Source: Flavobacterium sp. Sd200 | GTDB taxonomy: Bacteria > Bacteroidota > Bacteroidia > Flavobacteriales > Flavobacteriaceae | Length of the DNA stretch: 64,000 nucleotides | NCBI RefSeq assembly: GCF_009826935.1 | Contig: NZ_WUMN01000001.1 | Coordinates: 1 to 64,000 of the forward strand | Direction: 5' to 3' | Shown: positions 8,031-15,016 of the stretch, one piece after another | Position numbering within the stretch: position 1 is the stretch's first letter | How the letters are laid out: every line of letters begins with the position of its first letter | Notes under the pieces: generated by a model | The model's input: the letters and a program-made list of their open reading frames with translations, nothing else | Told to the model about the DNA's origin: nothing | Databases searched by the model: none | Position numbers and translations under genes: made by a program

Positions 8031-8726
8031 TTATCTCATTATGGAACCCAATCCGCCATTGATCCCGAATACCTGTCCTGACACCCACGACCCGTCCAAT
8101 AGCAAGTAGCAGGCGAGCTTTGCTATATTTCGGGCATTTCCAATGGATTGCAAGGGGTGCCGCAGTGCCCCCGAAGTAACTTTTGCCTCGGTATTGAGCA
8201 GGTGGGCAGCAAGTGGGGTATCAGTCAGTGAAGGGGCTATAGCATTCACCCTTATTTTTGGTGCAAATTCTGCAGCAAGCGCCTTAGTGAGTCCCTCTAT
8301 TGCACCTTTTGCCATGGCAATGCTCACATGGAATGGGAGCCCGTTCTGGGCGGCCACGCTACTGAATAATACTATTGAGGGTTCGCTTTCCAATAGCGGC
8401 TTGTATTTCTTCACAAATCCAAAGGCCGAGCGTGCGTTGAGGTGCCAGTCGCGGTCAAGGTCGGTTTCGGATAGCCGTTCTACAGATTTAAGTGTGATAC
8501 TGCCCGGGCAGTAGACCAAGCCGTTTATTGCGGTGTTGACTTGCGGCAAGGCCTCTGTGGAAGTAAGGTCGTATGCCAGATGTTTGTAATGCGGTGTACC
8601 TTGAAGCGGCCCCGGTGTACGGCTGATACCATAAACAAAGTAGTTTTCCTGCACCAGCAACTTGGCGATCTCAAGGCCGATGCCACTGCTTGCTCCGGCA
8701 ATTATAAATGTTTTAAGCGGCTGCAT
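8031..8726 (-). CDS. Short-chain dehydrogenase/reductase lacking the catalytic tyrosine
   Basis: 231 residues. The nucleotide-binding motif GASSGIG is intact near residue 13, the catalytic Ser is present (LFSSVAAQ), and the C-terminal INGGLG is typical. At the place of the YxxxK motif the sequence is IAMAK, so the Lys is kept but the Tyr is replaced by Ile. Classical SDR hydride-transfer chemistry therefore looks doubtful. The start overlaps the photolyase-like gene by 14 bp. SDRs of this type accompany cryptochromes in light-induced operons. Substrate unknown. Confidence 0.88.
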   Translation of the reverse strand: MQPLKTFIIAGASSGIGLEIAKLLVQENYFVYGISRTPGPLQGTPHYKHLAYDLTSTEALPQVNTAINGLVYCPGSITLKSVERLSETDLDRDWHLNARSAFGFVKKYKPLLESEPSIVLFSSVAAQNGLPFHVSIAMAKGAIEGLTKALAAEFAPKIRVNAIAPSLTDTPLAAHLLNTEAKVTSGALRHPLQSIGNARNIAKLACYLLLDGSWVSGQVFGINGGLGSIMR

Positions 8727-9801
8727 ATTCGGGATATTTTTTTATTATTGCTTTAAAATACTGTGAAAAGGAGGGATAATCACCGGTTACATCGGGCGCG
8801 AGCCAATCCCGGGGTTCAACCATTGCTCCGGGATAGTAAAAAAGAGGGTGTTCCTTTGCCAGGAACCGGGCATCAGGATATTCAAGAACCAGTTCTGTAA
8901 AGCCGCCAGCGTAAATTTGGATGCCTGTAATATTTTTTGCAAGTTCCAATGTGAAATTCAAAACGTTGCTGCTAACGGGGTACCGTTGATAATGCGAAGG
9001 ATCCAGTAATAACACCCTATGGTAATCGCTCTTATCATGCCATATAGGATCTAAGTTATAGTTGTTATAGAGCAATACCGGCTGCTTAGCCTTCAGCACA
9101 GGCATGGCGGTTTGAGGCAATACTGTCCTAAATTCGACTTCAGCCTGTTTTGAAAGTGTCTTAACGTGGGTTAATTCCGTGAGTTGTTCGTAGCTTTTGT
9201 CCAGGAAGCTGCCTTTCTGATGTGTTCCGGTAAAAAAATTAATGTTTTCCTGATTGGCAATATAGCGTTTTCCGGTAAGCGCACCGCCGACCCATCGCCA
9301 TGAAAAATAATTGCTGGCCCAATCGCCGTCCAGCAAGTGGTAATACATCCATTGTGCCGGAAGTAACTGACTGAAACCGGCCATGAAACAAATCGAAGCG
9401 GTATAGAGACGCAGGTGGTTGTGCATATAGCCCGTTTCGTATAAAGTCCTGATGCCACTATCTATTGCTTCAATACTTGTAGATGCCGTGAGCAGGGCTT
9501 CCGGAATGTCTGCATTTTTAATGTAATGTAACGGGTAGAAAGCTGTGTCCGGGTCAAACTGCAGTTTCCTTTGGAAATATTCCCTCCAAAGGAGCTGTTT
9601 CAAAAAAGGCATGCATTGGCTTCTGCCATAATTATTTAGAAGCGTTGTATACGCTTCTTTCGATGTAATTACGCCCCGTGAGAGATAGGGCGAGAGTCCG
9701 GAGACACTGCCGTATGTAAAATTGCGTGTACCGGCATATCCTTCCGGGTTGAATTCTGACAACCGGTTCCGTATTTGGTGATATGCGGTAGGAAATAACA
9801 T
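8713..9801 (-). CDS. Photolyase/cryptochrome FAD-domain protein without the N-terminal antenna domain
   Basis: 362 residues. The protein begins directly with the FAD-binding half of photolyases (GLSPYLSRGVIT, LLWREYFQ, YMHNHLRL, DGDWASNYFSWRWVGG, TGKRYIANQENI). The usual N-terminal alpha/beta antenna domain of about 130 residues is absent; the DNA upstream is AT-rich promoter. A C-terminal extension of about 120 residues (from PVLLYNNYNLDPI through VLLLDP to EYPDARF) looks like an alpha/beta fold and may be that domain moved to the other end. It is the first gene of the carotenoid operon, under a CarH-type operator. A light-sensing or photoprotective flavoprotein is likely; DNA repair activity cannot be decided. 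Confidence 0.85.
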   Translation of the reverse strand: MLFPTAYHQIRNRLSEFNPEGYAGTRNFTYGSVSGLSPYLSRGVITSKEAYTTLLNNYGRSQCMPFLKQLLWREYFQRKLQFDPDTAFYPLHYIKNADIPEALLTASTSIEAIDSGIRTLYETGYMHNHLRLYTASICFMAGFSQLLPAQWMYYHLLDGDWASNYFSWRWVGGALTGKRYIANQENINFFTGTHQKGSFLDKSYEQLTELTHVKTLSKQAEVEFRTVLPQTAMPVLKAKQPVLLYNNYNLDPIWHDKSDYHRVLLLDPSHYQRYPVSSNVLNFTLELAKNITGIQIYAGGFTELVLEYPDARFLAKEHPLFYYPGAMVEPRDWLAPDVTGDYPSFSQYFKAIIKKYPEYAAA

Positions 9802-9829
9802 GAGAAATATAAATTTTATATTGTTTTAT

Positions 9830-9858
9830 GTTTTAACAAAAGTAATTAAACAAAATTT
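9830..9858 (-). promoter_or_regulatory. Operator and promoter of the carotenoid/photolyase operon (site A)
   Basis: On the plus strand it reads TTTAACAAA, six bases (AGTAAT), then TAAACAAA: a direct repeat with 14-bp period. On the minus strand a Bacteroidota -7 box TACTTTTG (9837-9844) lies inside it, 36 bp before the start codon of the photolyase-like gene. No good -33 TTG is found at 17-23 bp. The same repeat occurs before the FAS1 gene and before hemH. It is probably the binding site of the MerR/CarH regulator encoded just across the gap. Confidence 0.65.
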
Positions 9859-10001
9859 AATTTTTATATCTGTGCCCTTTTTTTAACAGCGTTGGATGAT
9901 ATTTCTTTTATTCAAATTATTTTAATCTGTGTTTTAAAACAATTTTGATGCTCTAAATGTGTATTTTTGTTCTATAATGTTTAATAATCATACGAATAGG
10001 G

Positions 10002-10898
10002 GTGAACAATATAAAAACTACATTTTCAATCAGCGACCTTGAAAACCTGTCAGGGGTTAAAGCGCACACGATACGTGTATGGGAACGTCGGTATGGCATC
10101 CTTACACCTGAGCGGGGTGAGACCAACCTGCGTAGTTACACGCTTGATGATTTAAGAAAACTGCTGAATATTGCTGTGCTGACCGAGTATGGCATAAAGA
10201 TATCGAAGGTTGCCCGGATGGGCGGGGCGGAAATTGAAAAAATGGTGGTGGAGTTACGCAGTACCCGTCAGGATATTGCACACATCCTGCATCAGTATAA
10301 GCTTTCCATGATGACATTTGACCAGGCATTATTCGGCGACACAACCGATCATTTGCTGACCAAAATGCCATTTCGCGAAGTGTTTATGGGATACTTTCTC
10401 CCTTTTCTCGAAGAGGTAGGCCTGATGTGGCAAACGGCTACCATACAACCGGCGCACGAGCACTTTATAAGCAACCTGATTCGTATGTATGTGGTGCAAC
10501 AGACGGCATTGGCGGGAAGGAAATTAAAAAGAGGGGCCTCTCCTGACTATGTACTGTTCCTGCCTTTTGGCGAAATACATGAGTTAGGGCTCCTTTATTT
10601 GCAATACGAAATCGTAGCCTCGGGTAAGGCCTGTATTTATCTGGGCAGCAATATGCCTTTGGACAGTCTTTACGAAATAAATAAGCTGTTTACGGGGATT
10701 ACCTACATTACCTACATTACCGTTCTTCCGGAAGAGCGCCCGCTTGGTGAATACATCGTCACACTCGAGCGAAAGTGCCGTCAAAGTGAATCGGCGCTTT
10801 GGGTAGTGGGGCGGAGGGTTTCCGAAGTTGACCTGGTTAACAACCCTTACCTTGAACTTTTTACCACCTTGCATGCTGCCGTAGCAAAGTTCGGATAA
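10002..10898 (+). CDS. MerR-family transcriptional regulator with cobalamin-binding domain (CarH/LitR type)
   Basis: 298 residues from a GTG at 10002; the nearby ATG at 9977 is out of frame. The N-terminal MerR helix-turn-helix reads FSISDLENLSGVKAHTIRVW and continues with ERRYGI. The middle four-helix bundle carries the Wx9EH motif (W143, E153, H154). The B12 Rossmann domain carries ExHxxG (E191, H193, G196). These are the adenosylcobalamin-binding features of CarH photoreceptors, which repress carotenoid genes in the dark and release DNA in light. The residue after W143 is Gln, where Thermus CarH has the His (H132) that forms the light-state adduct. The gene is divergent from the carotenoid operon; a -7 box TATTTTTG lies at 9962-9969. 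Confidence 0.92.
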   Translation: MNNIKTTFSISDLENLSGVKAHTIRVWERRYGILTPERGETNLRSYTLDDLRKLLNIAVLTEYGIKISKVARMGGAEIEKMVVELRSTRQDIAHILHQYKLSMMTFDQALFGDTTDHLLTKMPFREVFMGYFLPFLEEVGLMWQTATIQPAHEHFISNLIRMYVVQQTALAGRKLKRGASPDYVLFLPFGEIHELGLLYLQYEIVASGKACIYLGSNMPLDSLYEINKLFTGITYITYITVLPEERPLGEYIVTLERKCRQSESALWVVGRRVSEVDLVNNPYLELFTTLHAAVAKFG

Positions 10899-10921
10899 AC
10901 ATTATATCTCGTGCCACTTTG

Positions 10922-12073
10922 TTACCCAAATATCCAGCGGGCATATCGCGGTGTGGCTTTGTAGAAAAGGTGCACAACGATCCAGCTTATGGCGAAAACA
11001 ACAAGGGCTGTAAACGGGATCCTTACTGATACGGGTATGGAAAGCTTTTGCGAAATGGCATAGCCAAGCCCTACTACAAAATAATGACAGAGGTAGATGC
11101 CTAATCCGTATTGCGTCGTCCTTGCAAGGTATTTTCTGACGGTTTTGGAACGTATTTTTACGGGCTTGATAAACAGTATTACGGCCAGGGTCATCAGCGC
11201 GACCTGTGGTGAGCAATACAGGAAGAAAAGTTCCACATCATTTTCCGTACTCCCCGGGTTTGCAGTCATGTACCGGAAGCCAAGATACGTTATAAGATAA
11301 CCCGTAGAAAATAGTGCTGCGCACAAAATGTATCTTGTTGCCGTATTTAGTGCTAATGGATATTTCTTTACACAATATCCCAGGAAGAGATAGCCATTAA
11401 ACCCAGCAAAATAATAAAAGGTGTCGAAACTGTTCCACGCACTCCGACCCAGAATGTCGGGTGCTGTAAAACGGAACGCGTAAGGCAGAAAAAGGGTTGC
11501 TGCCCAAAATGCGCCGTATATTTTATATTGAAAACGGTCTGCTTTTTCTATCCAGGCTGTCAGATACGGCATGTAGAGGTACAGCCCTGCAAGCATGAAT
11601 ATATACCATAAGTGCACAGTATACGCATTGAATGAAACAATTATGGCAACCAACCGGGCAATAGTATCTTCTAGGGACTGGGAAGGATGCGGGCCGGCGT
11701 AGGCAAATGTCTCACTTACAACAGCAGGGTCCAGGCCCAGCATCCCGGTGAGCAAGGGATAGCAATTGTACAGGATGGACCAGATAAGGAAAGGAATAAG
11801 AATCCTGGAAAGCCTTTTTTTGTAAAAAGCTCCCGTATTTTCTTTAATCGGTAACAATAGCGCACCGGTAATCATTACAAAAAGAGGTACACAGGGCCTG
11901 AGAAATGCGCCGTACAGACTGCCCCAAAAATTATATTCCGGATTCGCCCGGGCTTCCGGTGAGATATTGAAGGGATCGGCACAATGTATACATATTACCA
12001 TGAATATTGCAATGAACCGGAGGAGGTCAAGCCAATATTCGCGTTCTTTTTCCTTTGGTCGTGTTGTGTCCAT
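10922..12073 (-). CDS. Membrane acyltransferase, acyltransferase-3 family
   Basis: 383 residues with about ten membrane helices. The first helix carries the family motif LLRFIAIFMVICIHCADPF with the conserved Arg and His. Proteins of this family O- or N-acetylate sugars or lipids at the membrane. It converges with the CarH gene (23-bp gap) and diverges from the FAS1 gene across a 170-bp region that contains operator site B. It may therefore belong to the light regulon, but site B is closer to the FAS1 start. Acceptor substrate unknown. Confidence 0.85.
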   Translation of the reverse strand: MDTTRPKEKEREYWLDLLRFIAIFMVICIHCADPFNISPEARANPEYNFWGSLYGAFLRPCVPLFVMITGALLLPIKENTGAFYKKRLSRILIPFLIWSILYNCYPLLTGMLGLDPAVVSETFAYAGPHPSQSLEDTIARLVAIIVSFNAYTVHLWYIFMLAGLYLYMPYLTAWIEKADRFQYKIYGAFWAATLFLPYAFRFTAPDILGRSAWNSFDTFYYFAGFNGYLFLGYCVKKYPLALNTATRYILCAALFSTGYLITYLGFRYMTANPGSTENDVELFFLYCSPQVALMTLAVILFIKPVKIRSKTVRKYLARTTQYGLGIYLCHYFVVGLGYAISQKLSIPVSVRIPFTALVVFAISWIVVHLFYKATPRYARWIFG

Positions 12074-12171
12074 TTGGTCCTGGTTTAAAATGATGTGTTG
12101 CGTTTCTTTCTTGTCGGTCGATAGAAGTGGCTCCCGAAGATAAACATTTTTTCAAAATTTTTTTGTTTAAA

Positions 12172-12217
12172 ATTTTAACAAAAAACATTGAACAAAAAAT
12201 AAATGTATGTATTTTTA
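12172..12217 (+). promoter_or_regulatory. Operator site B overlapping the FAS1 gene promoter
   Basis: Plus strand: TTTAACAAA, six bases (AAACAT), then TGAACAAA, matching sites A and C. The second repeat covers the -33 TTG (12188-12190) of a fitting Bacteroidota promoter: TTG, 19 bases, TATTTTTA (12210-12217, one mismatch to TAnnTTTG). The FAS1 start codon follows 27 bp later. A third, inverted copy of the half site (TTTGTTTAAA, about 12163-12172) makes the left edge palindromic. Confidence 0.65.
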
Positions 12218-12243
12218 GGTTACAAATCTTACAACTTTAATCT

Positions 12244-13227
12244 ATGAACAGTAAAACTTTATTCAGGCCTCTTGCCATCCTGTTGCTTGCAGTAGCACCG
12301 ATGGTAACTTCTTGCAGCATTGACGACAACAATACCGCTCAGAACGGTAACTCCATTGCTGACCTTGCCGCATCGACCCCAGAACTTTCTACGCTTTCCA
12401 CAGCATTGAACCGCGCAGGCCTCACCGGTACCCTTGATGGTGAAGGCAGCTTTACGGTATTTGCCCCGACCAACCAGGCGTTCGAGAACTATTTGCAGCA
12501 AAATGAATATACATCAATTGAACAGGTTCCTGTAGCTGCCCTAAAAGAGTTGTTGCTTAACCACGTTGTTTCCGGTACCATGGCTTCTTCGTCGCTGCAG
12601 ACGGGATATGTGAAGACAATGGGAAAGGGAAGTGCATCCTCTACTAATACGTTAAGTATGTTTATAAATACATCCAACGGGGTTGTTTTAAATGGTGGAA
12701 CTGCCAACGGTGGTGCTACGGTAACAGGGGCTGATGTAATGGCAAGCAATGGCGTTGTACATGTTGTCAACAGTGTAATAGGTTTACCGACAGTTGTAAA
12801 CCATGCAATTGCTAACCCTGATTTCTCGATACTGGTACAAGCGCTGACACGTGAGGATCAGCCTGATTTTGTAGGGATACTTTCCGGTTCACAGAATGCA
12901 CCGTTTACGGTTTTCGCACCCACCAATAATGCTTTTTCATCGTTATTACAGGAGCTGGGTCTTTCGGGTTTGGCTGATGTCCCGCAGGCAACCCTGGAAA
13001 ACACCTTAAAATACCATGTGGTAACCGTGCAAAATGTGCTTGCTGCTTCGCTGACCGATAATATGAGCGTTCCGACGTTTGAGGGAGGAAGTTTTACTGT
13101 TAATCTCGAAGGCGGTGCTTCAATTACAGACGCTAACGGCAGGGTTGCTTCAATAGTTGCTACTGACGTGCAGGCTTCCAATGGTGTAGTGCACGCCATT
13201 AATAAAGTGATATTACCTGCTATGTAA
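12244..13227 (+). CDS. Two-domain fasciclin (FAS1) lipoprotein
   Basis: 327 residues with a signal peptide and lipobox ending VTSC (Cys24), so it is a lipid-anchored cell-envelope protein. Two FAS1 domains follow, at about 36-180 and 183-327. Each has the H1 box (FTVFAPTNQAFENY and FTVFAPTNNAFSSL), the YH/NH segment (LLNHVV, LKYHVV) and the end box SNGVVHVVN or SNGVVHAIN. FAS1 proteins serve in adhesion, and some algal and bacterial FAS1 proteins (AstaP group) bind carotenoids. The shared operator with the carotenoid operon makes a carotenoid-related role plausible here; this is inference. A hairpin terminator follows 67 bp after the stop. Confidence 0.9.
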   Translation: MNSKTLFRPLAILLLAVAPMVTSCSIDDNNTAQNGNSIADLAASTPELSTLSTALNRAGLTGTLDGEGSFTVFAPTNQAFENYLQQNEYTSIEQVPVAALKELLLNHVVSGTMASSSLQTGYVKTMGKGSASSTNTLSMFINTSNGVVLNGGTANGGATVTGADVMASNGVVHVVNSVIGLPTVVNHAIANPDFSILVQALTREDQPDFVGILSGSQNAPFTVFAPTNNAFSSLLQELGLSGLADVPQATLENTLKYHVVTVQNVLAASLTDNMSVPTFEGGSFTVNLEGGASITDANGRVASIVATDVQASNGVVHAINKVILPAM

Positions 13228-13293
13228 TCAATTTATTTTTTTACCTTTACATAACAATTACATGTCGTAAATATCATGGGGGTATTTATTAAG

Positions 13294-13315
13294 AAAGCGG
13301 GCTTTAGCCCGCTTT
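13294..13315. terminator. Bidirectional hairpin terminator between the FAS1 gene and hemH
   Basis: Perfect 9-bp stem AAAGCGGGC / GCCCGCTTT with a TTTA loop. It lies between the convergent FAS1 and ferrochelatase genes, so it probably stops both transcripts. U-tracts are short. Confidence 0.8.
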
Positions 13316-13353
13316 CCTTGTTTTGTCCGACGTTCATTTCTTGGTGGTATATG

Positions 13354-14391
13354 TCAGGTATGCATTGTCTGCGTTGTTTCATCAATCCAGTCGCTTATCC
13401 AGCCTGCGACAGCATCCGTCCAGTCTTCCCGATCATTCAGGCAAGGGATGGTGATGAAATTTTTACCTCCGTTCCCTAAAAAGTCGTCTTTAGCACGCAT
13501 AGCGATTTCCTCAAGTGTCTCGATACAGTCCGATACAAAAGCGGGCGTTACCACAGCCAGATTTTTTATGCCCTCTGCCGGCATCGCCGCAATCCGTTTA
13601 TCCGTATAGGGCTCAAGCCACTTATCGCGGCCCAGGCGGCTTTGGAAGGTTACGGAATAGCGCTCGGCAGGCAGTTTGAGTATTTCGGCAACAGCCCTTG
13701 TTGTTTCATAACATTGGTGCCTGTAGCAGAATTGATGTGCTGTGGATTTCAAGGAACAGCACTCGCTATCGATATGGCAATGGGAGCCCGTCGGGTCCGT
13801 TTTCCGTATATGGCGCTCCGGCACGCCGTGGTAGCTGAAAAGGATATGGTCATATTGAAACCCGTTCAGCGCGTCTTTTATTGACTGGGACAATACGCGT
13901 GCATATTCCGGCTTATTGTAAAAAGGGGCAAAGTGTTCCATAAGCATGAAAGGAAATTTGCGGCTTCTGATTTCTTCTGTCTTCTCTACAATTGTGCGGG
14001 TAGTGGCCATTGCGTATTGGGGGTACAGCGGTACTACCAGTACGTGGTCTACTCCCTTGGCGGCAAGTTCATCAAGTCCTTCTTCCAGGGAAGGCTTTCC
14101 GTAGCGCATAGCCAATGCAACGGGGGCGGATAATTTAGCTGTAACAGCTTCCTTTAGCCTCCTGCTCAAAACAATCAGTGGTGAACCCTCTTCCCACCAT
14201 ATTTTTTCATAAGCCTCTGCAGAAGCTTTCGGACGCGAACGGAGTATTATCCCCTTTACAAGAAGCGCCCTTAGGATATAGGGGTAGTCAATTACGTATT
14301 TATCTATCAGGAATTCGTCCAGATAGGGTTTTACGTCCTTTGCGGTGGGGCTCTCCGGTGAGCCGAGATTGACCATTAAAATGCCTTTCAT
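13354..14391 (-). CDS. hemH: Ferrochelatase HemH
   Basis: 345 residues of the normal family length, starting MKGILMVNLGSPESP. It holds the segments MRYGKPSLEEGLDEL, VVPLYPQYAMATT and the active-site region LFSYHGVPERHIRKTDPTG, followed by TFQSRLG. It inserts Fe2+ into protoporphyrin IX (or coproporphyrin III) in the last step of heme synthesis. Its promoter carries the same operator as the carotenoid operon, so heme synthesis is probably tied to light or B12. Free porphyrins are photosensitisers, which gives a possible reason. Confidence 0.95.
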   Translation of the reverse strand: MKGILMVNLGSPESPTAKDVKPYLDEFLIDKYVIDYPYILRALLVKGIILRSRPKASAEAYEKIWWEEGSPLIVLSRRLKEAVTAKLSAPVALAMRYGKPSLEEGLDELAAKGVDHVLVVPLYPQYAMATTRTIVEKTEEIRSRKFPFMLMEHFAPFYNKPEYARVLSQSIKDALNGFQYDHILFSYHGVPERHIRKTDPTGSHCHIDSECCSLKSTAHQFCYRHQCYETTRAVAEILKLPAERYSVTFQSRLGRDKWLEPYTDKRIAAMPAEGIKNLAVVTPAFVSDCIETLEEIAMRAKDDFLGNGGKNFITIPCLNDREDWTDAVAGWISDWIDETTQTMHT

Positions 14392-14410
14392 GTTTTTGTA
14401 TTTGTTTATT

Positions 14411-14440
14411 TATTTAACAAATATAAGTAAACAAATTATT
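14411..14440 (-). promoter_or_regulatory. Operator site C at the hemH promoter
   Basis: Plus strand: TTTAACAAA, six bases (TATAAG), then TAAACAAA. On the minus strand a -7 box TATATTTG (14418-14425) is embedded in it, the same geometry as site A, 27 bp before the hemH start codon. It shares the half sites, spacing and orientation with site A. Confidence 0.65.
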
Positions 14441-14572
14441 ATTTTTATTTATGGTAAATATAAAATAAACCTCAACATATTTTCTCCCTGGTTTGTATAT
14501 GGATTCAAGAAACTTGGTTAAATTTTATAGAAAGTAACAATACATTACTACATTTGCACTTTAATATGATAT

Positions 14573-15016
14573 ATGGTAAGGAAAGACGGTCCTATCATTA
14601 TAATAGATGATGACGCTGATGACAGGGAAATATTAAAGGAAATCCTTGATGGTTTGCGTTACCCCAATGAGATAGTTTGTTTTACAGACGGTTATTCTGC
14701 CCTCGATTATCTGGCGGGGGAGTCCGTAAATCCATTTATCATTTTTTCGGATGTGAATATGCCCAAAATGAGCGGATACCAGTTCAGGGACAGTATATTG
14801 GCAGATGAAAATTTACGCCGTAAATGTGTGCCCTTTATTTTTATAACCACTTCAGCAACAGATGCAACTATTGCGAGGGCCTATGAGCAGTCTGCACATG
14901 GTTTTTTCCACAAGCTGAACGATTACCTTCAATTCCAGCAGGCCATGGAGCACATTGTAAAGTATTGGCTTACAGCGGATGCCCCGGTTTTCCCAAACCC
15001 ACTGGCATCATTTTAA
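14573..15016 (+). CDS. Single-domain response regulator (receiver only)
   Basis: 147 residues, all receiver domain. The acidic pocket is DDD (12-14), the phospho-acceptor is Asp60 in FSDVNMPKMSG, the conserved Thr is in FITTSA and the Lys in FFHKLND. There is no output domain, so it acts like CheY or Spo0F-type relays. A promoter with TACATTTG (about 14553) fits the Bacteroidota -7 box. It converges with the PAS kinase gene, overlapping by 4 bp at the stops, and is probably its partner. Confidence 0.88.
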   Translation: MVRKDGPIIIIDDDADDREILKEILDGLRYPNEIVCFTDGYSALDYLAGESVNPFIIFSDVNMPKMSGYQFRDSILADENLRRKCVPFIFITTSATDATIARAYEQSAHGFFHKLNDYLQFQQAMEHIVKYWLTADAPVFPNPLASF

